The notes under the pieces: model-generated
Told to the model about the DNA's origin: nothing
The model's database searches: none
What the model saw: the letters and a program-made list of their open reading frames with translations, nothing else
Part shown: positions 1 to 9,212 of the stretch, in pieces
How the letters are laid out: each line of letters starts with the position of its first letter
Numbering within the stretch: position 1 is the stretch's first letter
Translations under genes and position numbers: made by a program
Source of the DNA: CAVVIO01 sp963748095
Lineage (GTDB): Bacteria; Bacteroidota; Bacteroidia; Bacteroidales; UBA10428
NCBI GenBank assembly: GCA_963748095.1
Contig: CAVVIO010000013.1
Coordinates: forward strand, 1 to 51,753
Direction: 5' to 3'
Length of the DNA: 51,753 nucleotides

Positions 1-8
1 GATCCGGT

Positions 9-603
9 TCAGAGCAAGCGGTTGTCGCGCAGAATTTTCTCCAGCAGCGCGAGACGTTGTTCGGCGTCGACGATCTCCAGCAGATGGTATTTCACCGCCA
101 CTGGCAGCGGGAAGCAGTTCGGCCAGCCGGAATCCGATCCAGCTGCTGCTGGCCCAGCTCTCATTCAGCCATTGGCGGTATACCTGAATGTCATCACGCT
201 CAAGCAGCTCGCGCAGAAAATGGCGCAGTACATGAGGGCAGCTGCTGGTCGCGGAGGTTGTTTCCGGCTGCTGGAATTCGGCCTGACCGAGCATCAGCTG
301 ATCGTCGCGCACCCGGTGTCCGGTGACCACAAGCCGCTCGCCGCCGCGGCAGGTGATTCCCAGAGTGTCGTCCTCCAGGCGATCGAAGTCCACGATGTGT
401 GCCAGTGTACCAAGGGGATTGAATGTTGCCGGCTGTCCGGCTTCATTGCCCCCCTGGATCGTCACTACTGCAAAGCCGGAATCAGTCTTCAGGCACTGAC
501 TGACCATGGCCAGATAGCGTGGCTCGAAGATCCGCAACGGCAGTACACCACCGGGGAACAACACGGTGTTAAGTGGAAACAGCGGCAGTTCGTAGTGCTC
601 ATC
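9..603 (-). pseudogene. LON peptidase substrate-binding domain protein, frame-shifted
   Basis: Read from the minus strand, this gives a protein opening with DEHYELPLFPLNTVLFPGG, followed by LRIFEPRY, the hallmark start of stand-alone LON N-terminal-domain proteins of about 190-200 residues. These lack the protease domain and are thought to bind peptides or act as folding adaptors. The frame breaks near position 110. Moving by one base restores the expected C-terminus (VKYHLLEIVDAEQRLALLEK) and a TGA stop at 9-11. No good ATG lies upstream in the same frame, so the start is uncertain and may be hidden by another indel. It lies directly downstream of mpl, an arrangement I associate with gammaproteobacteria. 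A single homopolymer-type indel inside an otherwise conserved protein suggests a read error rather than true decay. Confidence 0.7.
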
Positions 604-653
604 AGGTGGATGTTCCCTACCTCATTACCAGGATCTGACCACTGCCACAGGCA

Positions 654-1982
654 TCAGGTTCGCCCGGGTTGGGATGTCAGCGCCGACAGTAGCCGCTGAG
701 TGAATGCCGCCAAAGCCGCCATTGCTCATGATCATGATATGATCACCGGGTGCCGTGGTGCAGACCAGCGCATCCATCAGCCGGTCCAGCGTGTCGTACA
801 CCGCGCCACCGCAGGCCGCAGCGATGGGTTCCAGCGACCAGTCCAGGCCGGCGGGCTGATACAGCAGCACGACGTCCGCAGCGCTCAGCGCCGTCGCCAG
901 GCGCTCGCGGAATACGCCCATGCGCATGGTGTTGGAACGTGGTTCCAGTACCGCGATGATCCGTGCCGTTCCGAACTGGGCCGGACTCCGGCCAGGGTGG
1001 TGGCGATGGCGCTGGGGTGATGGGCGAAATCGTCGTATACACTGATTCCGGCTACCGTGCCGCGCAGCTCAAGCCGCCGTTTGACACTGTGGGTAACGCA
1101 GCCAATGCATCGCAGGCGAGTGCCGGAGGCACACCTGCATGACGGGCCGCTGCGACGGCCGCCAGGGCATTGGCGACATTGTGTTGGCCAAGTAACGGCC
1201 ATTCGATGCGACCCTGCAGGGTGCTGCGATAGCGGACCTCGAATTGGCTGCCGTCGGTTGCGAGCGGCAGTGCCGTCCAGTCGTCCTGGAGCAACCGCTC
1301 GACCGGGGTCCAGCAGCCCTGGGCGAGGGTTTCTTCGAGATGGACATCGGCGCCGTTTACCAACAGCCGGCCCTGACCGGGCACAGTCCGCACCAGGCGG
1401 TGAAACTGCCGCTGGATCGCAGCCAGATCGGCAAAAATGTCGGCGTGATCGTATTCGAGGTTGTTGATTACCAACGGTACGCGGCCGGTAATGCACAAAC
1501 TTAGAGCGCTTGTCGAAAAAGGCGGTATCGTATTCGTCGGCCTCGACCACGAAAAACGGCGCCGAGCCGAGCTGCGCCGATACCCCGAAGTCACGGACGC
1601 CGCCGATCAGGAAACCGGGCGCGAGCCCAGCATCCTCGAGAATCCACGCCAGCATGGCGCTGGTGGTGGTCTTACCGTGGGTGCCGCTGACCGCCAGCAC
1701 GCGGCGGTCGCTCAGGACATGATCGGCGAGCCACTGCGGCCCGGAGGTGTAGCGCAGACCGCGGTCGAGCATCGCCTCGACGGCGGGGTTGCCGCGGCTC
1801 AGGGCGTTGCCCACAACCACCAGGTCCGGCGCCGGGTCGAGGTGCCCGGCGGCGAGTCTTCCCGTACCTCGATTCCAGCTGCCGCAAGCAGCGTACTCAT
1901 CGGCGGATAGATATTGGCGTCGGAGCCGGTGACCGTATGCCCGGCAGCACAGCAGAATACCAACCGAACCAAGAACAGGCAA
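654..1982 (-). pseudogene. mpl: Murein peptide ligase Mpl, 5'-truncated and frame-shifted
   Basis: Mpl joins recycled L-Ala-gamma-D-Glu-meso-DAP tripeptide to UDP-MurNAc in the cytoplasm, part of peptidoglycan recycling. Pieces seen in order across frames are GHTVTGSDANIYPPMSTLL, then DPAPDLVVVGNALSRGNPAVE, the ATP-binding SGTHGKTTTSAML, FFVVEADEYDTAFFDKRSKF, NNLEYDHADIFADL, the substrate-domain stretch LLGQHNVANALAAV, VYDDFAHHPSAI, and the C-terminal SNGGFGGIH. The family order is complete except for the first dozen or so residues. At least five single-base frame changes are needed (near 1835, 1490, 1070, 980 and 695). Correcting the last gives an ending HQRLLSALTSQPGRT and a TGA at 654-656. 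GC content is far above the AT-rich block to the right. The family call is firm. Whether the indels are biological is doubtful because their number is high while motifs stay intact. Confidence 0.85.
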
Positions 1983-1990
1983 TAAAGTTA
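1972..1990. other. Probable assembly junction 1 (mpl source / glycyl radical enzyme source)
   Basis: On the minus strand the mpl reading loses similarity to its family just before the expected N-terminal HILGICGTFMGG motif. GC-rich sequence then gives way to sequence with a different composition and no envelope genes. The start of mpl should lie within about 40 bases of here but is absent. This is inference from a truncated gene plus a composition change; I see no integrase, IS end or repeat that would explain a biological junction. Confidence 0.6.
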
Positions 1991-2251
1991 CGTATTGCTA
2001 TTGAGGCTATAGGAATAAGTGGAGATGACCGTGTCCTGCGAGGAGGTCTTGAGTAGCCCTCTTCGGCTAGGCATCCTATAAATGGTGCGCACAGAGACCA
2101 CCACCTCTTCTCCGGATAAAAGCTGGGTGATTTCTCCAGCCCACATGCGACGCCCTCGCCAGTGGCAGATTTTGGCCCGGATTTGGCACCCTAATTCGTT
2201 GCCGTCTGGTTTTTCCATCGGCAACGAACTATGAAAAGTTAATCTTTTCAT
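1988..2251 (-). CDS. Unrecognised short ORF, possibly not a gene
   Basis: An 87-codon minus-strand reading frame with ATG at 2249-2251 and a stop at 1988-1990. It is basic and includes CHWRGRRMWAGEITQLLSG and VSVRTIYRMP, which loosely recalls a helix-turn-helix or recombinase-associated segment, but I do not recognise a family. Its start codon lies inside the second of two hairpins, and no ribosome binding site is evident. The stop lies within the suspected junction, so the C-terminus may be artificial. It could be a remnant of a mobile element or chance coding. Confidence 0.25.
   Translation of the reverse strand: MKRLTFHSSLPMEKPDGNELGCQIRAKICHWRGRRMWAGEITQLLSGEEVVVSVRTIYRMPSRRGLLKTSSQDTVISTYSYSLNSNT
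2195..2228. repeat. Perfect 10-bp inverted repeat (hairpin 1)
   Basis: Arms TTCGTTGCCG (2195-2204) and CGGCAACGAA (2219-2228) are perfect complements around a 14-base loop. It sits about 110 bases upstream of the glycyl radical enzyme start. There is no T tract on either side that would make it a convincing terminator. Confidence 0.75.
2231..2251. repeat. Perfect 8-bp inverted repeat (hairpin 2)
   Basis: Arms ATGAAAAG (2231-2238) and CTTTTCAT (2244-2251) with a 5-base loop, starting two bases after hairpin 1. The pair could be an operator, an mRNA leader structure or the end of a mobile element; the sequence alone does not decide. Confidence 0.7.
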
Positions 2252-2329
2252 GGGTAAAGAGGTGTCTCAGAGGGCTGACATAGGTAACCGATATCAGTTT
2301 TGAGTGATGGGCTTTCTCAAGCTCATCAT

Positions 2330-2336
2330 AAGGAGG
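2330..2336 (+). promoter_or_regulatory. Strong Shine-Dalgarno site AAGGAGG
   Basis: A consensus AAGGAGG followed after 5 bases by ATG at 2342. A second ATG at 2339 is too close to the site, so this fixes the glycyl radical enzyme start at 2342. Such a strong site contrasts with the weak sites in the Bacteroidota block and supports a different source organism. Confidence 0.8.
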
Positions 2337-2341
2337 GGATG

Positions 2342-4704
2342 ATGACTTTACGCCTTAAAAAATTGTCCAAAGGTATAGATATTGTTCGTAAATCACGTAT
2401 TCCAATCAGCGCCAACAAGGCGCGTTTGATAACAGCGTCTTTTCAAAAAACCGAGGGTAACTTATTATTATTCGATCCGCCATGGCTTTTGCCCATAATA
2501 TCGAAAACGCGGTGATTTTCATTAAGGATGACGAGTTGATTGTTGGAAATCCCGCCAGCAAATCTTGGGGGGTAGAAATAACACATATATGGGGAATTTG
2601 GCCGGAAGAAGAGCTGGCGTCATTGGAACGCGACGGATATCGGCTTGACCCTGAGGACAAAAAAGAGATTTTGGAATTAAATCGATACTGGGAAGGACGC
2701 ACGCTCACCGCACGTATGACCGAATTATATGACGATGATATATTATGGCCCTTTGCGCAAGCCGGTCTCGTATTGCCCTCTTTTAAATCCAAGGAGGAAG
2801 GATGGGGTCCCGGTGGTTTGATTGGCGCCGGATATGGTATTCACCACGAAATTTCCAATGTTCTGGCTACTCCAGATATTGAACTGGTCATGAAACGAGG
2901 ATTGAATGCCATCATTAAAGAGGCCGAGGCGGAACTGGCGGCCACACGATTGAACGGGCTATCCGCAGTTCGTAAAGCCGATTTTCTTCGGGCTTCACTG
3001 ATTGCCATGCGTGCAACGATTCGTTTGGCAGAGCGGTTTTCCAATTTGGCGTTGGACATGGCTGAAAAGGACACTGACCCCATCGCCGAGACGAATTACA
3101 GGCGATTTCAGAAATTTGCCGAACAGGTGCCGGCCGAACCGGCCCGTAAGCTTTCGCGAGGCCATGCAGTCTTTTTGGTTTATGTACCTGGTCATGTTGC
3201 CTTCCGGTACGCTGGGAATGGGACGACTCGACCAGATCTTCTACCCCTGGTATAAAGAGGATCGGGGAAATGGGGTCATTACCGATGAAGAGGTCGTTGA
3301 GCTGTTTGCCATGCTACGCATACGCAGTATGGAGATCACCATTCAGGGATCGAGTGCACACCGGAGTAAATGGGCCGGAGGCTCTAAATGGCACAATTGC
3401 ACCCTTGGAGGTCTTACTCGTTCGGGAGAAGATGCCACCAACGAACTTTCCTTTTTGATTCTGAATGCGGCACTTGCTTGCCCTACGCCCCATCACACCT
3501 TGACTCTGCGGGTACATGAGAAAACGCCTTCCACTCTACTGCAAAAAGGTTTGGAAGTGGCGAAAACAGGTCTCGGTATGCCGGCGTTTGTAGGTGATCA
3601 ATCTATGATCGATTATCTGTTGACCAAAGGCATACCGATTGCAGATGCGCGTGATTACAACATGTCGGGGTCCATGAATATCACCCTGACCGGAGCCTCA
3701 CGACTTGGGGCTTCTCCCATGTTTTTGTTACCGCGGGTATCAGTTTACGCCATAAACGGCGGCGATGACCCCTGGAGCGGAAGACGGTTCGGTCCTCAGA
3801 CCAAGCCGCTGGAAGAGCACGCCGACTTTGAGGAATTCATGCAGACATTCAAAACGCATCTGGCCTTTTTCTTAAAATGTCAGGCGGAATTTAACAACGT
3901 GACGATCTACGCCACTGGCGAACGTTGTCCACGCCCCATTGATTCGGTATTGATGAGAGACGGCCTAAAATTAGGCTGTGATCTGATGCAACGTACCATG
4001 CCTTACGATAATTCGAACCATGTCAATCCTATCGGGATCGTTAATACGGCCGATTCCCTGGCTGCAATTCGTCAGTTGGTGTTCGAGCAAAAAGTGGTTG
4101 ACGGCAAGGAATTACGGCAACTGTTGCAAAACAACTGGGCTGGAAATCGTGGAGAAGAGATTCGTCAGCTATGTTTGAAGGCGCCAAAGTTCGGTAACAA
4201 TGATGACCGCGTGGACTTACTGGCGGCAGAACTGTTTCGCTTCATGGCAGAACAGATTGTGACATTGCCCAATGTGACCGGTGGAATGTGCAATCCATCC
4301 GCTTTGGCAATTGGAACTTCACCTTGGCCGGGAGGTGCCGTTACAGGCGCAACACCTGACGGACGCATGGCCGATGAGCCACTTGCCGAAGAAGCACTCA
4401 CTCCCATGCGTGGTAGGGAACAGTTTGGCCCTTGGGAAATCATCGCCAGTGCTCTGAAAGTAGACCAATTGCCCTATCAAATTGTTGAAATGGATTTGAA
4501 TTTCTCTCTGTTCGGCTTTGAAAAGCGATGAGGCCTTGACAGATCTTGAGGAGCTGTTGCACTATTATTTCCGTTCGGGTGGAAAACATGTACAGTTTAA
4601 TGTTTACGATGTTGAAGAGTTACGCTCCGCGGTGGCTCAACCAGAAAAATATTCCGACCTGATTGTACGGCTCGGTGGGACTAGCGCCTATTTCATGCAG
4701 CTAC
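2342..4704 (+). pseudogene. Glycyl radical enzyme (PFL family), frame-shifted, Cys site replaced by Ser
   Basis: Family enzymes carry a glycyl radical installed by a radical SAM activase and use a Cys thiyl radical to start lyase or dehydratase chemistry. Seen in order: N-terminal RLKKLSKGIDIVRKSRIP; IKDDELIVGNPASK; GSGSSAHRS-like core region (QGSSAHRSKWAGGS); the active-site loop ARDYNMSGSMN; NPIGIVNTADSLAAI; APKFGNNDDRVD; GATPDGRMADEPLAE; and the C-terminal glycyl loop VRLGGTSAYF, with the radical Gly codon at 4677-4679. In typical members the loop reads GCVE or similar. Here codon 3671-3673 is TCC (Ser) and the following Glu position is Asn. Three single-base indels (near 2470, 3145 and 4510) split it. 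About 787 residues are present; the last 15-20 are lost at the junction with the Bacteroidota block. No activase is in the window. The substrate cannot be assigned. Inference: a non-canonical or inactive member. Confidence 0.85.
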
Positions 4705-4712
4705 GGATGGCT
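4698..4712. other. Probable assembly junction 2 (glycyl radical enzyme / Bacteroidota block)
   Basis: Translation runs without a stop from the glycyl radical loop (SAYFMQL) straight into a hydrophobic membrane protein (AYVTVFIGTF). The enzyme lacks its conserved tail after the Gly loop and the membrane protein lacks its N-terminus, so two unrelated half-genes meet in frame. An assembly join is the simplest reading. Confidence 0.75.
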
Positions 4713-5189
4713 TATGTTACTGTTTTCATAGGTACCTTTGTCCTGCCGGTAAGCATTATTCCTTTTTTTCTGTTTGGTAAACTCGTTAATACCATAAAGA
4801 TGAGTACCCGGGGAGAACGGGTTATTCCTCTTGCAATAACGGCACTACTTTACTATCTGTGTTTTTATATCATTGCCAAATCGTCAATCGGTCCCGTTAT
4901 TTCTGTTTTTCTACTGGCATCGGCAATCGTTGTAACACTGGTGCTTGGCATCTCATTTTTCTGGAAAATAAGCGCTCACCTGGCAGGTTTAGGAGGTATT
5001 ACCGGGCTTATATTAGGTTTATCTCTCCGCCTGAAGGCCGATCTGATATCCTACCTGGTAATTATTCTGGCAATAGTGGGACTGGTGGCTCTTGCACGCC
5101 TGTTACTTGATGAACATACACCATCCCAGGTCTATACCGGATTTTTGTTAGGTTTTGTAACTATGATCGGTATGTTTTACATTTTTTAG
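4709..5189 (+). CDS. PAP2-like membrane protein, 5'-truncated
   Basis: About 160 residues of a polytopic membrane protein with roughly five hydrophobic segments. The stretch KISAHLAGLGGITGLILG, later ARLLLDEHTPSQVYTGF, resembles the PAP2 (type 2 phosphatidic acid phosphatase) fold as found in Bacteroidota, where HxxG and HTxxQVxxG mark the phosphatase core. The full family member would begin about 30-40 residues earlier; that part is lost at junction 2. Its 3' end overlaps the convergent glycosyltransferase by 42 bases. A role in lipid or polyprenyl phosphate metabolism is inferred, and degenerate PAP2-like proteins also exist. Confidence 0.55.
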
Positions 5190-6302
5190 CTGAATCATTT
5201 CTGTTCGCAGCCTGTTCACAATTTCCTGTAATCTGTTTTTCGTATCTATTTTCTGTAGCATTTCCGAACCTGAAGCATCACATTCCCGGATTGCCTTTAA
5301 AAGATCAGGATTATTTTGCGAACAGGTAACAAAAGCATACTTTTCTGAGAAATAAGCAGCCAGGTATTCCTGTTCCGGTTGCCCGGGGGTTGGAATTAAG
5401 ATAGCCTTTCTTCCCAAAATTACCAGGTCCATAAGTGTAGAGTAACCGGAGCGGCAAATAACATATTTTGCTGTTTTTAATAACAGATAAAAATGCCCGA
5501 CAGACAGGTGACTTTTAAAACGAATATGATCAGACGTGTATTGTTTTTTCTGTTCTCCGGGCATTCCCCGAACAATTAATGTTTTGTAAGGAAGCTTATT
5601 AAGCCGGTTAATCATTAATTCCTCAAAAATGGTTCGTTGCGGCTCCGGTCCTGAAACAATGACCAGGACATCGGTTTGATAATCGGATGAAGAAGAAAGT
5701 TCGGGATTATCTGAAATTGACATAAACCGTGAAAATAACCCGGCATAAGAACTGTTGGTAGGGAGCCTGACAATATGAGCAAGTCTTCCGCTGAGATTAT
5801 TAACAGGATGATTTGTGTCGGGAATCCAGCATTGATCATAGCGCGATATAATAAACCTGTGTAAAAGGTGTACCGGCTTTTCAAAAATTCGCAATCCTTT
5901 TGGAAATTTTATCCATAACTGATGAGTAATGTATATGCTGTATACCTTTTTATTCCATAGTCCGAAACGATTATCAGAGATAATCAGATCAGCTGCAGTA
6001 TCTGCCAGCACTTTCCTAAGATAACGATGTTCTCTGAAGATCCCACCTATCAGACGGGGAATCTGCCATAACATTTTAATTATCATCGAATCTGACTGGC
6101 TGTAGACAATCCTTACCGAAGGTATTTTTACTGTTTGCAGTCCGGGAAATTCATTATTCAACAAAGCCAGGGAAGAGCCATCTCCTGCAAGTATTACTTT
6201 AAAATCAACATTTATCAACTCCCTGATCAGAAGAATATCACGGCTGGCATGACCCAATCCCCAGTCGAGCGGGCAGACAATTGCTGTAAGTTTGTTTTCC
6301 AA
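5148..6302 (-). CDS. MurG-like glycosyltransferase (GT28 type)
   Basis: A 384-residue GT-B glycosyltransferase when started at TTG 6300-6302 (MENKLTAIVCPLDWGLGHA). The N-terminal GLGHASRD loop is the glycine-rich acceptor-side motif. The C-terminal half has IVSGPEPQRTIFEELM, ICRSGYSTLMDLV and IPTPGQPEQEY, the nucleotide-sugar binding pattern of MurG/UDP-GlcNAc transferase relatives. Uninterrupted translation joins it to the upstream radical SAM protein, but correcting one base near 6388 gives that protein its own stop (6319-6321), 16 bases before this start. The two are therefore separate genes, probably co-transcribed. Donor and acceptor are unknown; a glycolipid or cell-surface glycan is likely. 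Confidence 0.75.
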   Translation of the reverse strand: MENKLTAIVCPLDWGLGHASRDILLIRELINVDFKVILAGDGSSLALLNNEFPGLQTVKIPSVRIVYSQSDSMIIKMLWQIPRLIGGIFREHRYLRKVLADTAADLIISDNRFGLWNKKVYSIYITHQLWIKFPKGLRIFEKPVHLLHRFIISRYDQCWIPDTNHPVNNLSGRLAHIVRLPTNSSYAGLFSRFMSISDNPELSSSSDYQTDVLVIVSGPEPQRTIFEELMINRLNKLPYKTLIVRGMPGEQKKQYTSDHIRFKSHLSVGHFYLLLKTAKYVICRSGYSTLMDLVILGRKAILIPTPGQPEQEYLAAYFSEKYAFVTCSQNNPDLLKAIRECDASGSEMLQKIDTKNRLQEIVNRLRTEMIQLKNVKHTDHSYKT

Positions 6303-6318
6303 CGGCAGTTTATTTAAT

Positions 6319-7097
6319 TCAATCAGAAATTTGTACGGGTATCCCCAGTGCTTCCACTTTACCGGCGATAAACTGAAGATCGGCAAACCCGCCTTTTCCA
6401 GACCTTCAAATGGTGTATCCCTGTTAATTGTATAAATCATTACCAATTCCGGTTTAATATCATTTATCGCATCCAGCCAGGCCCCTACCTCTGCATTGTT
6501 CATATTATCCACCGGCTTCCCCTGCCAGTTACCTTTGAAAAATAATGTCTGAATAATCAGGTTCCCTTTAAAAGCTTTTAAATGCTGAATGGTTTTGGTT
6601 AAGCTGAAACTTTCGGCAGGACAATTGATAATTCTTTGCGTTTCGGGAATTACAGAATCCAGTTTAAGTATATTCTGATCCGTCTTAATCAGAGCATCAA
6701 AAACAGCCGGCTTATGAATGAATGTGGCATTTGAAAGCACTGCTACACGGGCATCAGGAAAAATACGATCCCTGATAGCAAGGGTATCATCGATAATACC
6801 CGGGAATTCGGGATGAAGAGTCGGTTCACCGTTTCCGGCAAAAGTTATAGTATCTACCGGTTCACCTTTTTCTTTCATTTCAAGCAAACGTGCCGTAAGG
6901 TTTTGTTTCACGTCGTCGCGTGAAGGCATGGCCGAATTTTTAACTGTTTTTTGAAATGTCAGACCACATTCACAATAAATACAATTGAAATTACATATTT
7001 TTTTATTGTCAGGTAACAGATTTACTCCCAATGAGATGCCTAACCTTCTGCTTCTTACCGGACCAAAAATAATTTTATCGAAAAGAAAAGTTGCCAT
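6319..7097 (-). CDS. Radical SAM protein (COG0731-like), one frame shift
   Basis: Opens with GPVRSRRLGISLGVNLLP followed by the 4Fe-4S cysteines C35, C39 and C42 (CNFNCIYC), then FAGNGEPTLHPEF, a strong match to the radical SAM group related to wyosine-synthesis enzymes but of unknown substrate. After DTPFEGLEKAG the frame is wrong. Removing one base in the AAACCCG run near 6388 gives FADLQFIAGKVEALGIPVQ and a TGA stop at 6319-6321, matching the family C-terminus and a length near 259 residues. The gene heads a minus-strand pair with the glycosyltransferase. Confidence 0.8.
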
Positions 7098-7333
7098 ACA
7101 AAAACTTAAATTTTTAAAAATGCAAAGTTGGCTTAAAATATGGAGAATCGGGGAAAAAGTCTGAAAATTCTATCTTTAGAATATAGTAGTTATTAGTTTG
7201 TATTGTTAGCTTTAATATCTATCAGATTAAATACCCGGATAGTTAGGCTTTTTACCTGAATACCCAATGCTTTTACTTTTTTTGCATGGAATTTTTCCCT
7301 AATTTCATGGTTTAATTTAGTTAATGAAAACTC

Positions 7334-7840
7334 ATGAACAAATCCGATATTATTAAACAAAAAATTATTTCCAGGGATGAATTACCCCGTTATCTGGCTT
7401 ACTGGAAATTCAGAAATTTAAAAACTGTTTTTACAAACGGTTGTTTCGATGTCATCCATCGGGGTCACGTGGAATACCTTGCAAAAGCAGCTGATCTGGG
7501 AAGTATCCTTATTGTAGGTTTAAATTCAGATAAATCGGTTAAATTACTGAAAGGTGAAGGCCGGCCGGTACAGGATGAACAATCCAGAGCGCTAATACTC
7601 GCTTCCATGCATTTTGTGACAATAGTAATATTATTTGATGAAGAAACTCCTTATAATCTTATTAAAGAAATCACCCCGAATATACTTGTGAAAGGCGGTG
7701 ACTATGTACCTGAAGATATAGTTGGTTACGATATAGTAAAAGCACATAAGGGAAAAGTGGTGACCATTGATTTTGTGGAAGGATATTCCTCTACAGGCAT
7801 CCTGAATAAAATGAAAAATTCTCCCGAAAATTCCCACTGA
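7334..7840 (+). CDS. rfaE2: D-glycero-beta-D-manno-heptose 1-phosphate adenylyltransferase
   Basis: 168-residue stand-alone nucleotidyltransferase that activates heptose 1-phosphate to ADP-heptose for lipopolysaccharide core or other surface glycans. It shows the N-terminal nucleotidyltransferase motif FTNGCFDVIHRGHVEYL (the HxGH motif is HRGH), GLNSDKSVKLLKGEGRP, and the C-terminal VKGGDYVPEDIVGYD and YSSTGIL. Length equals that of the split Bacteroidota RfaE2, without the kinase half found in fused HldE. The gap to radA is only 7 bases, so they probably share a transcript. Confidence 0.92.
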   Translation: MNKSDIIKQKIISRDELPRYLAYWKFRNLKTVFTNGCFDVIHRGHVEYLAKAADLGSILIVGLNSDKSVKLLKGEGRPVQDEQSRALILASMHFVTIVILFDEETPYNLIKEITPNILVKGGDYVPEDIVGYDIVKAHKGKVVTIDFVEGYSSTGILNKMKNSPENSH

Positions 7841-7847
7841 AAACCCG

Positions 7848-9212
7848 ATGGCAAAAAGTAAAACAATTTATATATGTCAGAATTGCGGAGCCGAAGCCGC
7901 CAAATGGATCGGCAAGTGTCCCGTATGTAACGAGTGGAATACCTATGTAGAAGAAGTCATACAGAAAAGTCCCGCGAAAACCGGAGGATCTGCAGAAGAT
8001 TATTCACATTCGAAACCTGTACCGATTTCTTCTATTACTTCCAACAGCAATCAGCGGCTGGTTACACAAATTAATGAACTTAACCGCGTACTGGGAGGTG
8101 GAATTGTTCCGGGGTCCCTTATTTTACTTGGAGGTGAACCCGGTATTGGAAAATCAACATTGGCCCTGCAACTTGCGCTGACAATTAAGGATATTCCTGT
8201 ACTTTATATTTCAGGTGAAGAAAGTGCGCAACAGATTAAAATGCGGGCTGAACGATTGGGAACTCTGACTGACAATTGTTATATATACAGTGAAATCTAT
8301 CTCGAATCGATATTAGCTCAAATAGAATCGATGCAACCCGGTATTGTGATCATCGATTCAATCCAGACGCTGCAGACAGAAAATATTGATTCCATACCGG
8401 GTAGTGTTTCCCAGATCAGGGAATGCGCATCAAGAATCCTGAAATTCGCAAAAACACGTTCCATTCCTTTTATACTTATAGGTCACATCACGAAAGATGG
8501 TAACCTGGCAGGACCTAAAATACTGGAACATACGGTGGATACCGTCCTTCAGTTCGAAGGAGATACCAACTACTCCTACCGGATAGTGAGAGCCTTGAAA
8601 AACAGGTTCGGATCTACTTCCGAACTTGGCATGTTTGAAATGCATAATAACGGACTAATAGAGGTTCAAAATCCATCAGAAATATTACTGTCACATCATT
8701 TGGATAATCTGAGCGGAGTGGCCATTGCCGCATCGGTAGACGGTATAAGACCGTTCCTGATAGAGATTCAGGCCCTCGTTAGCACAGCAGCATACGGGAC
8801 ACCTCAACGATCATCAACCGGGTTCGATACCCGAAGACTTAATATGCTATTAGCGGTGCTTGAAAAACGCGCAGGTTTTAAACTGGCTTCAAAAGATGTT
8901 TTCCTGAATATTGCCGGTGGTATTAAAATTAGTGAACCAGGTATCGATCTGGCGGTTATTTCTTCTATCCTGTCTTCTAATGTAGACAGGGCAATTAATA
9001 AAAATATCTGTTTTGCTGCCGAAGTAGGATTATCAGGCGAAATAAGACCCGTAAACCGTATCGAACAAAGGGTAAGTGAAGCGGATAAATTAGGTTTCCG
9101 GCAAATACTCGTTTCTACTGCAAATAAAAAAAATCTGGAACGCAATAAATATAAAACGGAAATTATTTATGCTGATAAAATTGAACAGGCGATTAAATTC
9201 CTGTTTCATTAA
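7848..9212 (+). CDS. radA: DNA repair protein RadA
   Basis: 454 residues, full length. RadA is a RecA-like ATPase that drives branch migration in homologous recombination. An N-terminal C4 zinc finger (C10, C13, C24, C27) precedes the Walker A GGEPGIGKST at residues 95-104. The RadA-specific KNRFGSTSELG follows near residue 250, and the C-terminal Lon-like domain carries KRAGFKLASKDVFLNIAGG and GLSGEIRPV. Start ATG follows rfaE2 closely. The stop overlaps the convergent PBP1A gene by 4 bases. No defects seen. Confidence 0.96.
   Translation: MAKSKTIYICQNCGAEAAKWIGKCPVCNEWNTYVEEVIQKSPAKTGGSAEDYSHSKPVPISSITSNSNQRLVTQINELNRVLGGGIVPGSLILLGGEPGIGKSTLALQLALTIKDIPVLYISGEESAQQIKMRAERLGTLTDNCYIYSEIYLESILAQIESMQPGIVIIDSIQTLQTENIDSIPGSVSQIRECASRILKFAKTRSIPFILIGHITKDGNLAGPKILEHTVDTVLQFEGDTNYSYRIVRALKNRFGSTSELGMFEMHNNGLIEVQNPSEILLSHHLDNLSGVAIAASVDGIRPFLIEIQALVSTAAYGTPQRSSTGFDTRRLNMLLAVLEKRAGFKLASKDVFLNIAGGIKISEPGIDLAVISSILSSNVDRAINKNICFAAEVGLSGEIRPVNRIEQRVSEADKLGFRQILVSTANKKNLERNKYKTEIIYADKIEQAIKFLFH

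Noticed and set aside
22..699. 225-residue plus-strand frame at the left end
   Set aside because: Antisense to the LON-domain protein; composition is that of a GC-rich shadow frame.
2281..2300. Possible insertion-sequence end near GACATAGGTAAC
   Set aside because: It vaguely recalls IS termini, but no transposase or matching second end was found.
4518..5189. 223-residue protein starting TTG at 4518 as one gene
   Set aside because: Its first 60 residues are the C-terminal glycyl radical loop and the rest an unrelated membrane protein; it spans junction 2.
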